This document shows positions 19,770-28,268 of a stretch of 64,000 nt of DNA, piece by piece. The stretch's first letter is position 1, and each line of letters begins with the position of its first letter. Where the stretch lies: positions 62,001-126,000 of the forward strand of contig JADGAZ010000002.1 of NCBI GenBank assembly GCA_015231755.1, given 5' to 3'. The notes beneath the pieces were generated by a model. The model worked only from the letters and a program-made list of their open reading frames with translations. It made no database searches and had not been told where the DNA came from. The position numbers and the translations under genes are program-made. This DNA is from Magnetococcales bacterium. Lineage in GTDB: Bacteria; Pseudomonadota; Magnetococcia; Magnetococcales; Magnetaquicoccaceae.

Positions 19770-20459
19770 TTATTGTCCCGCCCCTTTCAGGGCGTTCATC
19801 ACGTCGGAGTAGTTCTTGAGCATCTGCAACGCTTCCCCCACGTTGCCAGACGAAGCCGACCCGGCGGGAACCTGGGCGGCGACCACTTTCGACTCCTCTT
19901 TTTTCTCTTCCTTTTTCTCTTCCTTCTTCTTTTCCACATGAACCGGGTTGAACACCTTGACCCACTGCCGAATGGAACGACCGGCGATCAGGACTTTTTC
20001 CGTGGTGATGGTACGGACCTTGGCTCCGGATTCCCCTTTAAGTTCATCTCCTTCCTGATACATCTCCCCGTCGATCACGGCAAAGCGGTCCGGCCCGGAA
20101 ACATAGGCCATGGAGACCACATGGCTGCCCAGATCCTCTTCGGGACGGTTGGAAATGGCCTGATCCGACGCCACATGCTGACTGGAATAACCCAGCATTT
20201 CCATGGCCACGCTCCCGGGAACCTGAGACGGGGGCACCCGCAACTGATCGAGTTCCGGCATCAAGGTGCGGATGTCGGTTCGGGCCTTGTCATCCACCAC
20301 CGGGACCGGTTTTTTTTCCTTCATGGCCGCGCCGCCGGGGGCCAGCACGATCGGCTTGACCACGGGTTGCAACGCCAGCCACGTGAAATATCCGCCGGTG
20401 GCAATCACAGCGGACACAGTCAGGGCCATGGAAATCAAACCCATATGTTTTGCTTTCAT
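19770..20459 (-). CDS. Pilus assembly protein, MshK/GspC-PilP-like
   Basis: 229 aa. One N-terminal membrane anchor (about 7-28), a Pro-rich linker, then a small periplasmic domain FAVIDGEMYQEGDELKG...VRTITTEKVLIAGRSIRQW. The 'VIDGEMYQEGDELxxxxVxxIxxxxVxL' pattern is that of PilP/GspC/MshK homology-region proteins, which link the inner-membrane complex to the secretin. A KKEEKKEEKKEE charge repeat and a short C-terminal helix follow; these are not part of the core family. It begins 6 nt after the MshI-like gene in the order J-I-K. Identification rests on size, topology, the short motif and context. Confidence 0.6.
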   Translation of the reverse strand: MKAKHMGLISMALTVSAVIATGGYFTWLALQPVVKPIVLAPGGAAMKEKKPVPVVDDKARTDIRTLMPELDQLRVPPSQVPGSVAMEMLGYSSQHVASDQAISNRPEEDLGSHVVSMAYVSGPDRFAVIDGEMYQEGDELKGESGAKVRTITTEKVLIAGRSIRQWVKVFNPVHVEKKKEEKKEEKKEESKVVAAQVPAGSASSGNVGEALQMLKNYSDVMNALKGAGQ

Positions 20460-20465
20460 GGTAGC

Positions 20466-21920
20466 CTACTCCCTCTCCAGTTTGAGGGTAAACTGCAACT
20501 CGGCGACATCGGTGGAGAAATCGCTCTTGAGTACCCGATAGTTGCGACTGGTCAAGCCGGCGATGAAGGCCTCATGATCCTGGCTGGCCTGGGGGAAGCC
20601 TTCCTTGATGCGTCCTTTCAGGGTCATCAGGATTTTGGAGTGATCATCGTACTCCACCTGCACCTGATCGAACTCGATCTTGCCCTTGAGGGATCCGGAA
20701 ACGTCGTTGAGCACCCCTTGCAAAGAAGGCGCGGCCTTGAGGCGATTCAGGTTGTCGGAAAAGGCGACCATTTGCTGATAGCCGGGATCCAGAAGATCGA
20801 CCTTCAGGCTGGCCATGGTCTTGACATCGGTCAGTTGATTGGCCTCTTCGGTCAACACGGTGGCCTGACGTTGCAGGGCCAAGGCTCCGAGATACAGACC
20901 GGCCACGATCAACAAGGTGATGAAAGTGGCCCAGGGCAACAGACGTTGCGCCTGATAGCGCACCCGATCCAGAGTCGGAGAGGAGGAGTCCGCCACCGAC
21001 AGATAGGTCAGCACCTCCGGAATGGAGGAGACCACGAAGGCATTGTCCTTCATTTCAAACAGGCGGGGTTTCAGCGGTTTGAACGGAACATTGAAATTTT
21101 TGGCCAGTTTGTGTCCCCACTCCGCGGACATCAACCGGGACTGCTCCTTGCCCAGGGAACTGGCCTCTCCTCCCCCGACCCAACCCGTGGCGGTGGAGGA
21201 GGCTTCCCGGGTCTGACCAAAGCCGGAAAAACCGGTTTTGCCGGACATGGCGGAGTGGGAAGTCAAGGAAGCATCCTCCTGTTCCACCCCCGCCAGCCAG
21301 TTGAAGTGGACGATCAGATCGGGTTTGCCCTGCAAATCAGCGAACAGGGCGCGAATCTCCTGTCCCACGGTTTCGGCCTGATTTTCCTTGGCCTCCGGGG
21401 TGTTGCCATAACTGGAGACCCGACTGGAGGCCAAGGCCTGACCGGAACGTCCCACCAACAGATCCACATGCCGATCATGCTCGAACAGCACCACCACGGT
21501 CTTGTTTTTGGAAAAGGCCCGCAGGCAGGCGTAAAGCAAGGCATTGACGGAAAAAAGCAGATGGTGATCCGGATCGTCATGGGCCCGGTCTTCGTAGGCG
21601 CTGTAAAGTTCGCCTTCCACCACGGTGAAGAAAAGCTCCGTGGAGGTCTTGCCCCGTGCCCGTTTCCAGTGGGTACAGACCCGGGCGTGTTCTTCGCTGT
21701 CACCGCTCTCCAAAAGCCGTCTCTGGGTGACGATTTCAGCGTACTTCACCGGCGCCTCAACCGTCATGAAACGGGGGACGGCACCACCGAAATCGCTGAA
21801 GATCCACTTGTTCCCCTTGACCGTGGAGATATCATCCAAAAGTTCGGCGGATCTGCGATGCATCCGATGGGTAGCCCCATCCAGCTCTACAATCCATTCA
21901 TCCAACAAGGATTTTCTCAT
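20466..21920 (-). CDS. Pilus biogenesis protein, MshI/GspL-like (PilM-PilN type)
   Basis: 484 aa. The N-terminal about 300 residues are soluble and resemble an actin-like PilM/GspL cytoplasmic domain (LLFSVNALLYACLRAFSKNKTVVVLFEHDRHVDLLVG; LVHFNWLAGV). A membrane span lies at about 325-347 (LPWATFITLLIVAGLYLGAL), then a periplasmic PilN-like region with a short coiled coil and a ferredoxin-like end (FDQVQVEYDDHSKILMTLKG). This is the fused PilM-PilN layout of MshI and GspL, which connect the extension ATPase to the periplasmic alignment complex. It lies 89 bp after the MshJ-like gene. No strong catalytic motif was identified, so assignment is by architecture and neighbours. Confidence 0.6.
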   Translation of the reverse strand: MRKSLLDEWIVELDGATHRMHRRSAELLDDISTVKGNKWIFSDFGGAVPRFMTVEAPVKYAEIVTQRRLLESGDSEEHARVCTHWKRARGKTSTELFFTVVEGELYSAYEDRAHDDPDHHLLFSVNALLYACLRAFSKNKTVVVLFEHDRHVDLLVGRSGQALASSRVSSYGNTPEAKENQAETVGQEIRALFADLQGKPDLIVHFNWLAGVEQEDASLTSHSAMSGKTGFSGFGQTREASSTATGWVGGGEASSLGKEQSRLMSAEWGHKLAKNFNVPFKPLKPRLFEMKDNAFVVSSIPEVLTYLSVADSSSPTLDRVRYQAQRLLPWATFITLLIVAGLYLGALALQRQATVLTEEANQLTDVKTMASLKVDLLDPGYQQMVAFSDNLNRLKAAPSLQGVLNDVSGSLKGKIEFDQVQVEYDDHSKILMTLKGRIKEGFPQASQDHEAFIAGLTSRNYRVLKSDFSTDVAELQFTLKLERE

Positions 21921-22009
21921 CGTGTTTCCATCCGGTTAGCCACTTTCCAATCCACCCGGCGCCCTTCTCCACCAGGACGACGACGATTTGACACCCGCCA
22001 CGGCATCGG

Positions 22010-22567
22010 TCAACTCCTTGGGAAAACCAGGTAATGACCCGTCAAAGAGAGCAACACCTTTTCCCCGGGAACCGGCGGCGGCGTGGTCGGAGCGCCCGGT
22101 CCCATCCCGGCCTTGGTGGTCATCAGGGTCACGATGGACGGGGGCAACGACTCCTTGGCGAACAAAGAGGTGATTTCCAGCTTTTTGGGCTTGAAATAAA
22201 ATCGGGATGAAGGGCCGGCATTGATCAGCAAGGCGCGCAATTCGCTCACGGTGATCAACTTTTCCTTGATATCCACCTTGTAGGTGGTCCACCCCTGACG
22301 CTCATCCAGCCGGTTATCCTCCGCCGACTTGACGAAAGTCCGCACCTCTGTGGAAAATTTTCTGTATTCCTGGATCTTTTCCATCTGACGATCCAGTTCC
22401 GCACGGATCCGTTTGGCCTCGTCCAGACGCTCGCTGGCCGCGATATGATCCTGATAGGCATTCCAGAGCAGATGGGCGCTGTAGGGCATGCCCACCAGGA
22501 TTCCCAGGGCCACCATAAAATAAAGCGACCGTCCCAACAGGGCAATCATCGATTGCAAGACGTTCAA
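22010..22567 (-). CDS. Pilus alignment protein, MshJ/PilO-GspM-like
   Basis: 185 aa bitopic protein: short cytoplasmic tail, membrane span about 11-33, a coiled-coil stretch (ERLDEAKRIRAELDRQMEKIQEYRK) and a small periplasmic domain ending in LLSLTGHYLVFPR. This is the size and layout of PilO/GspM/MshJ. The start is a TTG at 22567 with GAGGAG about 10 nt upstream; the next Met codon (22549) is too far from that site. First gene of the J-I-K set. Sequence conservation in this family is low, so the call depends on topology and context. Confidence 0.6.
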   Translation of the reverse strand: MNVLQSMIALLGRSLYFMVALGILVGMPYSAHLLWNAYQDHIAASERLDEAKRIRAELDRQMEKIQEYRKFSTEVRTFVKSAEDNRLDERQGWTTYKVDIKEKLITVSELRALLINAGPSSRFYFKPKKLEITSLFAKESLPPSIVTLMTTKAGMGPGAPTTPPPVPGEKVLLSLTGHYLVFPRS

Positions 22568-23054
22568 TAGCGCGACTCCTCTACAAAAACAGGGTGCTTG
22601 GCAATTTCACTATCTTCCGATAAAAATGGAAAAAAAGCAATACCGATGCCATTTCTTCCACACACACTCAAAAAAGCCCTGCATTTTCGCCTTCCACCCC
22701 ACCCGCCGCCACCCGCATCAGCCCATCGCCCCACCCTGGACACTGGGGTATCCTGGACTTTGCAACGCTTGATTGTTTTTGGCCCTCTCGCCCCTCAAGC
22801 CCCCCTTACGCATCCAATTGCGACAGCACACCTCTTGCTTGCAAATGGGAACACTTTTTGCTTGGCGCCATGCACGCCTCTCAAACTACTGCCAGAATAC
22901 ACACAGAGAGAACTAGAACATTTTATAAACATGGATGGATCATTTTTTATGTTGACAAAAAGGAATATTTCAGAAACAATTTACATTTCCTTCTTTAAAT
23001 TGAATTCGGAAACCAAACCGGAAACCCCATCAGCACCATCAAGGAGTCTTACAA
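22568..23054. other. Long intergenic region upstream of prepilin gene
   Basis: 487 bp between the divergent MshJ-like and prepilin genes. No convincing gene was found on either strand. Composition changes from GC-rich (22650-22820) to AT-rich (22900-23040), as expected for a long leader. It contains the sigma-54-like element at 22847-22862 and the AAGGAG ribosome site at 23041-23046. The minus-strand promoter for the J-I-K genes must also lie here, but was not located. Confidence 0.6.
22847..22862 (+). promoter_or_regulatory. Candidate sigma-54 (-24/-12) promoter of prepilin gene
   Basis: The sequence GGGAACACTTTTTGCT has GG (22848-22849) and GC (22860-22861) separated by exactly 10 nt, with a TTGC -12 box. 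This fits the RpoN consensus TGGCACG-N4-TTGC with mismatches in the middle. It would start transcription about 180 nt before the prepilin ATG. Type IV major pilin genes are often RpoN/PilR-dependent. No activator site was identified. Confidence 0.45.
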
Positions 23055-23537
23055 ATGAACAGCATCCGCGCCGCCCTCCGGCAACGCAAGGAAGAAGGCT
23101 TTTCCCTCGTGGAAATGGCCATCGTCCTGGTGATCATCGGCCTGATCGTCTCCGCCATCGCCGTGGGCAAAACGACCATGAGAAAAGGCGAAGCCACGAA
23201 AGCCTATCAGCAATATCTCAACCCCTGGATTCAAAACGCCCTCAACACCTACCAGGGCACGGGTACAGCCGGTTGGGGTACCAACGCCGACCTCAAGGAC
23301 ACCTACAATTTTGGTGCCGGCACCATCGCCAAGACCACCAGCTATCCCACCTATACCGCTGGCATTCTGGAGATGCGCTTCACCCTGACAAGCCTCACCG
23401 CCGATGAATCCCAGGAATTGATGGGTGTGTTCAAAAATGCCCTGACCAACTCGGCGACCTCCGTGACGGTTAGCACGACCTCTCTGCAAGTGACCTTCAA
23501 CGTTCCGGCTGTTTCGCAGACCGCCACCGGCACGTAA
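23055..23537 (+). CDS. Type IV prepilin (probable major MSHA-like pilin)
   Basis: 160 aa. A 15-residue charged leader ending in Gly is followed by FSLVEMAIVLVIIGLIVSAI: a class III signal sequence cut between Gly15 and Phe16 by prepilin peptidase, with Glu at mature position 5. The remaining about 120 residues are Thr/Ser-rich with no Cys, so there is no disulfide loop. AAGGAG precedes the ATG at ideal spacing, a sigma-54-like promoter lies 190 nt upstream, and a terminator follows at 23557, so it is an independently expressed unit, as expected for a major pilin. Oriented opposite to the rest of the pilus locus. Confidence 0.88.
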   Translation: MNSIRAALRQRKEEGFSLVEMAIVLVIIGLIVSAIAVGKTTMRKGEATKAYQQYLNPWIQNALNTYQGTGTAGWGTNADLKDTYNFGAGTIAKTTSYPTYTAGILEMRFTLTSLTADESQELMGVFKNALTNSATSVTVSTTSLQVTFNVPAVSQTATGT

Positions 23538-23556
23538 TCGGCTTGCAGCACACATC

Positions 23557-23593
23557 AAGCGGATTCCCGATACCCCGGGAATCCGCTTTTTTT
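23557..23593 (+). terminator. Rho-independent terminator after prepilin
   Basis: Stem AAGCGGATTCCCG / CGGGAATCCGCTT (23557-23569 with 23576-23588), 6-nt loop, followed by a T7 run. It begins 20 nt after the prepilin stop and ends 14 nt before the ligase-like gene, so the pilin message is separated from, or only partly read into, that gene. Confidence 0.93.
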
Positions 23594-23606
23594 ATGCCAC
23601 TCCTCC

Positions 23607-25112
23607 ATGGCCCATCCCATGTCAAAAACACTTCAATCCACCATGACTCAGCCTCTGTTGTGGTGGATTGGACTGTATTGGCTCATTACCCCCAATTACA
23701 ATCTCATCCCGGATATCCAGCTTTCCGCCTACGACGAACAACGGTTCTTTGAGTTGCTTCTGCTTGCTTGCGGCATGCTTTTGACCCTCGTGCCGCCATT
23801 CCGCTCCCAATGGCTTGGGGTTTTGCATGCGATCCCCGGTCGCCTGCAAAGCGTAGTCGCACTTTTTTTCCTGTGTGGTATCCTGTCCGCGTTGCTGGCC
23901 CACTCTCCCCAGGCGGCCATCCAGGAGGTATCCCTGCTGATGATGCTGACCATGCTCGCCATCGGCATCGCCGCCCACCTGCGCACCCACGGGGAGCAGG
24001 CTGTGGTGCTGGTCGTGGTGTTGATGATGGGGGCTTGCACCTGGATCAGCCTGCTGTTGCTGGATGATTTTTTCTACTTTCTCGAATATATGAAGTTCAT
24101 GCTCGACCCGACCCGATTCTTTTCCCGTTTTGTCAGCCTGCGCTTTTTCAACCAGTTCCAGACCTGGACCTTTCCCCTACTCGCGCTGCCCTATCTCTTC
24201 TGGTCCGCACGTCTGGGACGCTGGAAATGGGCACTCTATCTGCCGAGCGCCTTGTGGTGGGCTTGGTGGATGTTCACCGGTGGCAGAGGCGTATTGATGG
24301 CCATGGTGGTGGTTTGTGTCACCCTTGGGGTCATGTTTCGCAAACAGGCTCTGCCCTGGCTGCATTTTCAAGGGCGTGCGCTGCTGGCAGGATTAATAAT
24401 TTATATCGTCTTATTTGAAACACTAATCCCCGCCAATACCAGCGAAACTCTGCTGCGGTTGCACGATCCCGCCCGACTGAAGCTGTGGTCCGCCGCGTGG
24501 CAGATGATGATGGAACACCCCTGGCTGGGCATCGGCCCCCAACATTATGCTTGGTATTATCCCTACCAACTGGCCGCGCATCCCCACAACCTCTCACTGC
24601 AAATCCTGGCGGAATGGGGCATTCCCGCCTTTGTGGCCTCTGCGGTGATCACGATTTGGGGCGGGCTGGGATGGTTTCGGTCGGCTGCGGGACAGGTGAA
24701 AGAGGAGTCGGTCACCTCACCGGTGCTGCACCACACCCGCATCGCCCTGACCGGTTCATTCGTGGCCGGCATCACCCATGCCCAGGTATGCGGACTGCTG
24801 GTGATGCCCATCAGTCAAGTGACGGGGGCCTTGGTCTTGGGCATGATGCTGGGCCTGCATCAACATACGGCCCCCTCGACTCCCCCTCTGGTCTCCGTCT
24901 CCTCCCGATCCCAGGCTTGGATCCTGGGCCTGGCGGGCCTGATGCTCGTCTCGGTCTTGAGCTGGAGCCTGTTCCCCAAAATCACCCGCTTGCAGGATGA
25001 CAAACTCCACTTCACCCAAGCCTATCCCAAACTTCCATACGCGCCGCGATTCTGGAATCAGGGGTTGATTCATCTGCCGGAGGCGGCTCCGCCCCCCCCT
25101 AACCCCTCATGA
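23607..25112 (+). CDS. O-antigen ligase / PglL-type oligosaccharyltransferase-like membrane protein
   Basis: 501 aa, about 12 hydrophobic segments. The N-terminus has the PNYNLIPDIQLSAYDEQRFFELL pattern, and the large loop contains HPWLGIGPQHYAWYYPYQ followed by AAHPHNLSLQILAEWGIPA, the conserved His-Asn block of Wzy_C proteins. That family includes WaaL ligases, Wzy polymerases and PglL/PilO O-oligosaccharyltransferases of pilins. Its position right after a prepilin on the same strand, inside a pilus locus and away from the LPS genes, favours transfer of glycan to pilin; this is inference. No Shine-Dalgarno was seen at the chosen ATG, and Met codons at 23619 and 23643 are alternatives. Confidence 0.75.
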   Translation: MAHPMSKTLQSTMTQPLLWWIGLYWLITPNYNLIPDIQLSAYDEQRFFELLLLACGMLLTLVPPFRSQWLGVLHAIPGRLQSVVALFFLCGILSALLAHSPQAAIQEVSLLMMLTMLAIGIAAHLRTHGEQAVVLVVVLMMGACTWISLLLLDDFFYFLEYMKFMLDPTRFFSRFVSLRFFNQFQTWTFPLLALPYLFWSARLGRWKWALYLPSALWWAWWMFTGGRGVLMAMVVVCVTLGVMFRKQALPWLHFQGRALLAGLIIYIVLFETLIPANTSETLLRLHDPARLKLWSAAWQMMMEHPWLGIGPQHYAWYYPYQLAAHPHNLSLQILAEWGIPAFVASAVITIWGGLGWFRSAAGQVKEESVTSPVLHHTRIALTGSFVAGITHAQVCGLLVMPISQVTGALVLGMMLGLHQHTAPSTPPLVSVSSRSQAWILGLAGLMLVSVLSWSLFPKITRLQDDKLHFTQAYPKLPYAPRFWNQGLIHLPEAAPPPPNPS

Positions 25113-25119
25113 CAAAAAA

Positions 25120-25746
25120 TCACTGCCCCCCGCGCACCGGCCAGACATACAAATTACTGACCGTGCTTTGCCCCTGACCGGGAGGAGCCTTGCGATTGGA
25201 AGAGACCACACCATCGGTAAAATCCACATACCACGCCTTGGTCGTATCGCTGGCCAAAGGGGTGCTGGTCCAATACTTGTCCGCCTGAAGAGAAACGAAG
25301 GGATGTCCAGACTGCACAGGCACGCTGGTATTGCCCAAATCCAACAGGCTTTCCAGTTCCAGACGCGATGGCAAACGCCAGTCGGTGTAACTGCCCGTGT
25401 AGGTGTTGCTGGAACAGTTGTTGGTAGAGCGCGTGGTATTGAACGCAACGATTTTGGTCAATGCCGCGGACCATTGCATGGAACCCCAGCAGTTGGCATT
25501 CTTCAACCACATCAAACCGGTTAATTTATCCACGACACTGCCATCACTCCGGTCACTAAAACGGGTGGTTGGCCATGCCACGCCTTTTTGCAAATCCCCG
25601 TCTTCACCGCTGCGCGCACCATCGTATCCAATCGTCTGACCGGTCTTTGGAACCAGAGCACTGGATGCGCACCCATCGGCACTCACGCCCAAGAGGCCTG
25701 ACAATCCCATCACAAACAGACCTGCGATTGCAAAATTCTGCCTCAT
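25120..25746 (-). CDS. Secreted Lcl/DUF1566-domain protein
   Basis: 208 aa with a hydrophobic N-terminal signal peptide (about 1-24). The rest is one Lcl_C/DUF1566 domain: FSDRSDGSVVDKLTGLMWLKNANCWG, DWRLPSRLELESLLDL, KYWTSTP and a final YVWPVRGGQ. These domains occur in secreted and fimbria-associated proteins, and the C-terminus of the Legionella collagen-like adhesin Lcl gives the name. It shares every block with the C-terminal domain of the adjacent prepilin fusion, so the two probably arose by duplication. Start at 25746 is supported by AAGGGGA upstream; it follows the fusion gene by 14 nt in one operon. Confidence 0.82.
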   Translation of the reverse strand: MRQNFAIAGLFVMGLSGLLGVSADGCASSALVPKTGQTIGYDGARSGEDGDLQKGVAWPTTRFSDRSDGSVVDKLTGLMWLKNANCWGSMQWSAALTKIVAFNTTRSTNNCSSNTYTGSYTDWRLPSRLELESLLDLGNTSVPVQSGHPFVSLQADKYWTSTPLASDTTKAWYVDFTDGVVSSNRKAPPGQGQSTVSNLYVWPVRGGQ

Positions 25747-25760
25747 GCGTCATCCCCTTG

Positions 25761-27275
25761 CTACTGACCACCCCGTACCGGCCAAACATAATACTGCTTC
25801 GATTTGGTATCACTGGCAATCGCGGCACTGTCCAGACTCACGGCCCAGGCATTGTTCGCCGGTTGACTGATGGCATAGGAAGTGCTGGTCCAGTACCAAT
25901 TGTTCTGCACATTTTCCGGCGCGGGCAATCCGCTTGTGGGCACGGGAATGGCGGGTGAGTATCGTCCCATATCCAACAAACTGCTCAACTCCCGACGATT
26001 GGGCAGACGCCAATCGTTTAATGTGCCGGTGTATGTGGGAGATGTGGTGCAATTATAGCCCGTGGTGCGACTGTTCAAGGCCGTCACCTTGTCCAGGGCC
26101 TGGGTCCAGGTCATATTTCCCCAACAATTCGCATTCTGCAACCAACTCAATCCGGTCAGATTGTCCGTGATCGATCCATCCCCGTTGTCCGAGAAACGGT
26201 AAACCTGATACCACAAAATGCCAATGTTGGAGGTTCCGGTCAACTGGGCAGTACTGATATCATCTCCGGCAGCCGTCGCCGTGGCGGTGGCCAGATATTC
26301 AGACGAATAGTTCTTGCCCATCGACACCACACCGCTTCTCACCGTCAATTGAAACAGACGATTGACGGTATTCCCCACCCCATCCTTGAGATAGATGCGA
26401 ATATCGTGCTTGGTTCCCGTGGAACTGCCATCCCCCAGATCAAACTCGGAACTGCCTGTCATGGTCAACGTCGAGGAACTGCCCGATGCAAACGACGCTC
26501 CGCACCCGCCACTCCCCACCACCGAGACGGAGGCGGGAGATGCAAAGGAGAGATCACCATTCAAAAGGCCGCTGGCAATCGCACTGCTTTCCACACACCA
26601 TTGATAACTGGAACCACTGCCACCCTGGGCCGTAAACGTCTGGGTTCCATAGGTCTCAAGCTCGAAACCAACCGGCAACGCATTGGCAACCAGGGTCAAG
26701 GTGGTGCTGGATTCCAGATCCTGGCAACCAAAAGACTTCTTCAATTCATCCAATGTCACCCACTCCAGAATATCATCCGTATCATCGGTGATATCGCTCG
26801 GAGTGCCATTGTTGCTGTACACGGTATTGGGAAAGGGGGTGGAGACGGCAATGGCGCCGGCGGTTTTGTCGGGTGTGGTGGTGGCGTTGTTGACCTGGCC
26901 GTTGCGGCCATTGCTCCAGATCACCAAGGCCACACTGCTCAAACTGTCCACCGAGAGATAACCGGAAGGGGTGGCGCACACCGAGCCTGTGGTGACCAAA
27001 CGGCTGTCAAAGGCGTATTGAATGGTATTTTGATACCCATCGAGCTGATTGGGAACCACACCACCAAACTCCGTGGCATTCGGCAAGCGGCCATTGGCGG
27101 TGGCGTAACCAATCAAGGCGCTCTTGTCGGCACGCAACGCCGAGACCGTTTTTTCCCGCCCGATGGTCTCCATGTTGGGGGCCAGCAAGGTCAACGTGGA
27201 GACGCCAATGGCCACGACCATCATGAACAGCGCCATGCCAATCAGGCTGAAACCGGCGGATTTTTCAGTATTCAT
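25761..27275 (-). CDS. Large prepilin-like protein fused to Ig-like and Lcl/DUF1566 domains
   Basis: 504 aa from the ATG at 27275 (GGAG upstream). Class III signal KSAG then FSLIGMALFMMVVAIGVSTL: the pilin N-helix is present but mature position 5 is Gly instead of the usual Glu. A prepilin body like that of the next protein upstream follows (NTIQYAFDSRLVTTGSVC; SVALVIWSNGRNG), then a Ser/Thr-rich Ig-like stretch (YGTQTFTAQGGSGSSYQWCVE), and from about residue 370 an Lcl/DUF1566 domain ending YYVWPVRGGQ. Probably a minor pilin that displays an adhesive domain at the pilus tip. Tip position is inferred from the missing Glu5 and domain size. Confidence 0.85.
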   Translation of the reverse strand: MNTEKSAGFSLIGMALFMMVVAIGVSTLTLLAPNMETIGREKTVSALRADKSALIGYATANGRLPNATEFGGVVPNQLDGYQNTIQYAFDSRLVTTGSVCATPSGYLSVDSLSSVALVIWSNGRNGQVNNATTTPDKTAGAIAVSTPFPNTVYSNNGTPSDITDDTDDILEWVTLDELKKSFGCQDLESSTTLTLVANALPVGFELETYGTQTFTAQGGSGSSYQWCVESSAIASGLLNGDLSFASPASVSVVGSGGCGASFASGSSSTLTMTGSSEFDLGDGSSTGTKHDIRIYLKDGVGNTVNRLFQLTVRSGVVSMGKNYSSEYLATATATAAGDDISTAQLTGTSNIGILWYQVYRFSDNGDGSITDNLTGLSWLQNANCWGNMTWTQALDKVTALNSRTTGYNCTTSPTYTGTLNDWRLPNRRELSSLLDMGRYSPAIPVPTSGLPAPENVQNNWYWTSTSYAISQPANNAWAVSLDSAAIASDTKSKQYYVWPVRGGQ

Positions 27276-27335
27276 GACCACTCCGCAACACCCGGGCACG
27301 GTTTTTCGGTTCCGAACGACGAGCCCCGGCCCCTG

Positions 27336-28268
27336 CTACTGGTTGACATACAGACTGAACCGCCTGCTGACCGTATAGGCGTTTGTATCCTTGAGATACA
27401 CCACCAAATCATAAGGGCCACCCTGATCGGTGGAAACAAAGGCCGAATTGCCCGTCATGGTCAAGGTGCTGCCCACCGAGGCCGGAGCGGTGCAACTGCC
27501 AAACGCGGTGGCGGGGGTCACGCCTGCGGTGGCGGTGAACGTCAGCTTGCCGGATCGGGTGGTATCCGGGAACTCGACACACCAGTAGTACGGCGCAAGC
27601 CCCCCATCCGGTGTAAAGGTCACGGTGCCATAGGTGGAACCGACGATCCCCACCGGCATGGACGAGGCCAGAATCTTCAACGAACTTCCCCCGCACCCGG
27701 CAGCGGCTTTCAATTCCGACATGGTGGCCCAACCCACCAGATCGTCGCTGGTGGTGCCTTCCTGATACAAAGGAACCGTATAGGTGGCGGCAGCCGCGAT
27801 GGCACCTGCGGTCTTGGCGTTGCTGGTGGCGCCGTCGTACCCCATGCTCCAGATCACGAACGCCACGTTGCTGACCGAAAAATTGACGCTACCATCGGAC
27901 TTCAAGACCTGGACGGTCAGATTGGTGCTGTCCCGGTTGCATACGGCGTTGGCGGAGGTCAGATTGGTATCATACGCGTATTGCAAGGTATTTTTCTGTC
28001 CATCCTGCACGCTGTTGACCACACCCGTATTGGAAATGGTGGAAGGCAGGTATTTATGCGCCCCCCCGTAACCGACCAGGGCTTCCACGGCATGACGCAC
28101 GATGGTTTCGTTCTTGTTTTTCAACGCCTGCCGCATGGAGGGGGTGTAGGCGGTGATGCCGCCGGCGATGATCAGGCCGATGATGATCATGACGATCGAC
28201 AGTTCAATCATCGAAAACCCGCCGCTCCGTTTGCGAACCGGGGATATCGTGTCATGGTTCATGGTCAT
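27336..28268 (-). CDS. Large prepilin-like protein with Ig-like C-terminal module
   Basis: 310 aa from the ATG at 28268 (AAGGA six nt upstream). Leader ends RSGG, then FSMIELSIVMIIIGLIIAGG: a canonical prepilin N-helix with Glu at position 5. The globular part (KNTLQYAYDTNLTSANAVC...VAFVIWSMGYDG) is shared with the following 504-aa protein, and YGTVTFTPDGGLAPYYWCVE with a Thr-rich end (LTMTGNSAFVSTDQGGPYDLVVYLKD) looks like a beta-sandwich module. Four or more Cys could form disulfides. A minor pilin or pseudopilin expressed with the platform and ATPase genes; not the major subunit, because it is large and lacks its own strong expression unit. Confidence 0.82.
   Translation of the reverse strand: MTMNHDTISPVRKRSGGFSMIELSIVMIIIGLIIAGGITAYTPSMRQALKNKNETIVRHAVEALVGYGGAHKYLPSTISNTGVVNSVQDGQKNTLQYAYDTNLTSANAVCNRDSTNLTVQVLKSDGSVNFSVSNVAFVIWSMGYDGATSNAKTAGAIAAAATYTVPLYQEGTTSDDLVGWATMSELKAAAGCGGSSLKILASSMPVGIVGSTYGTVTFTPDGGLAPYYWCVEFPDTTRSGKLTFTATAGVTPATAFGSCTAPASVGSTLTMTGNSAFVSTDQGGPYDLVVYLKDTNAYTVSRRFSLYVNQ

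Noticed and set aside
22598-23054. Open frame running from 22598 into the prepilin gene
   Set aside because: Pro/His-rich then Ser/Phe-rich sequence with no motif, and it enters the prepilin in the wrong frame; treated as leader DNA.
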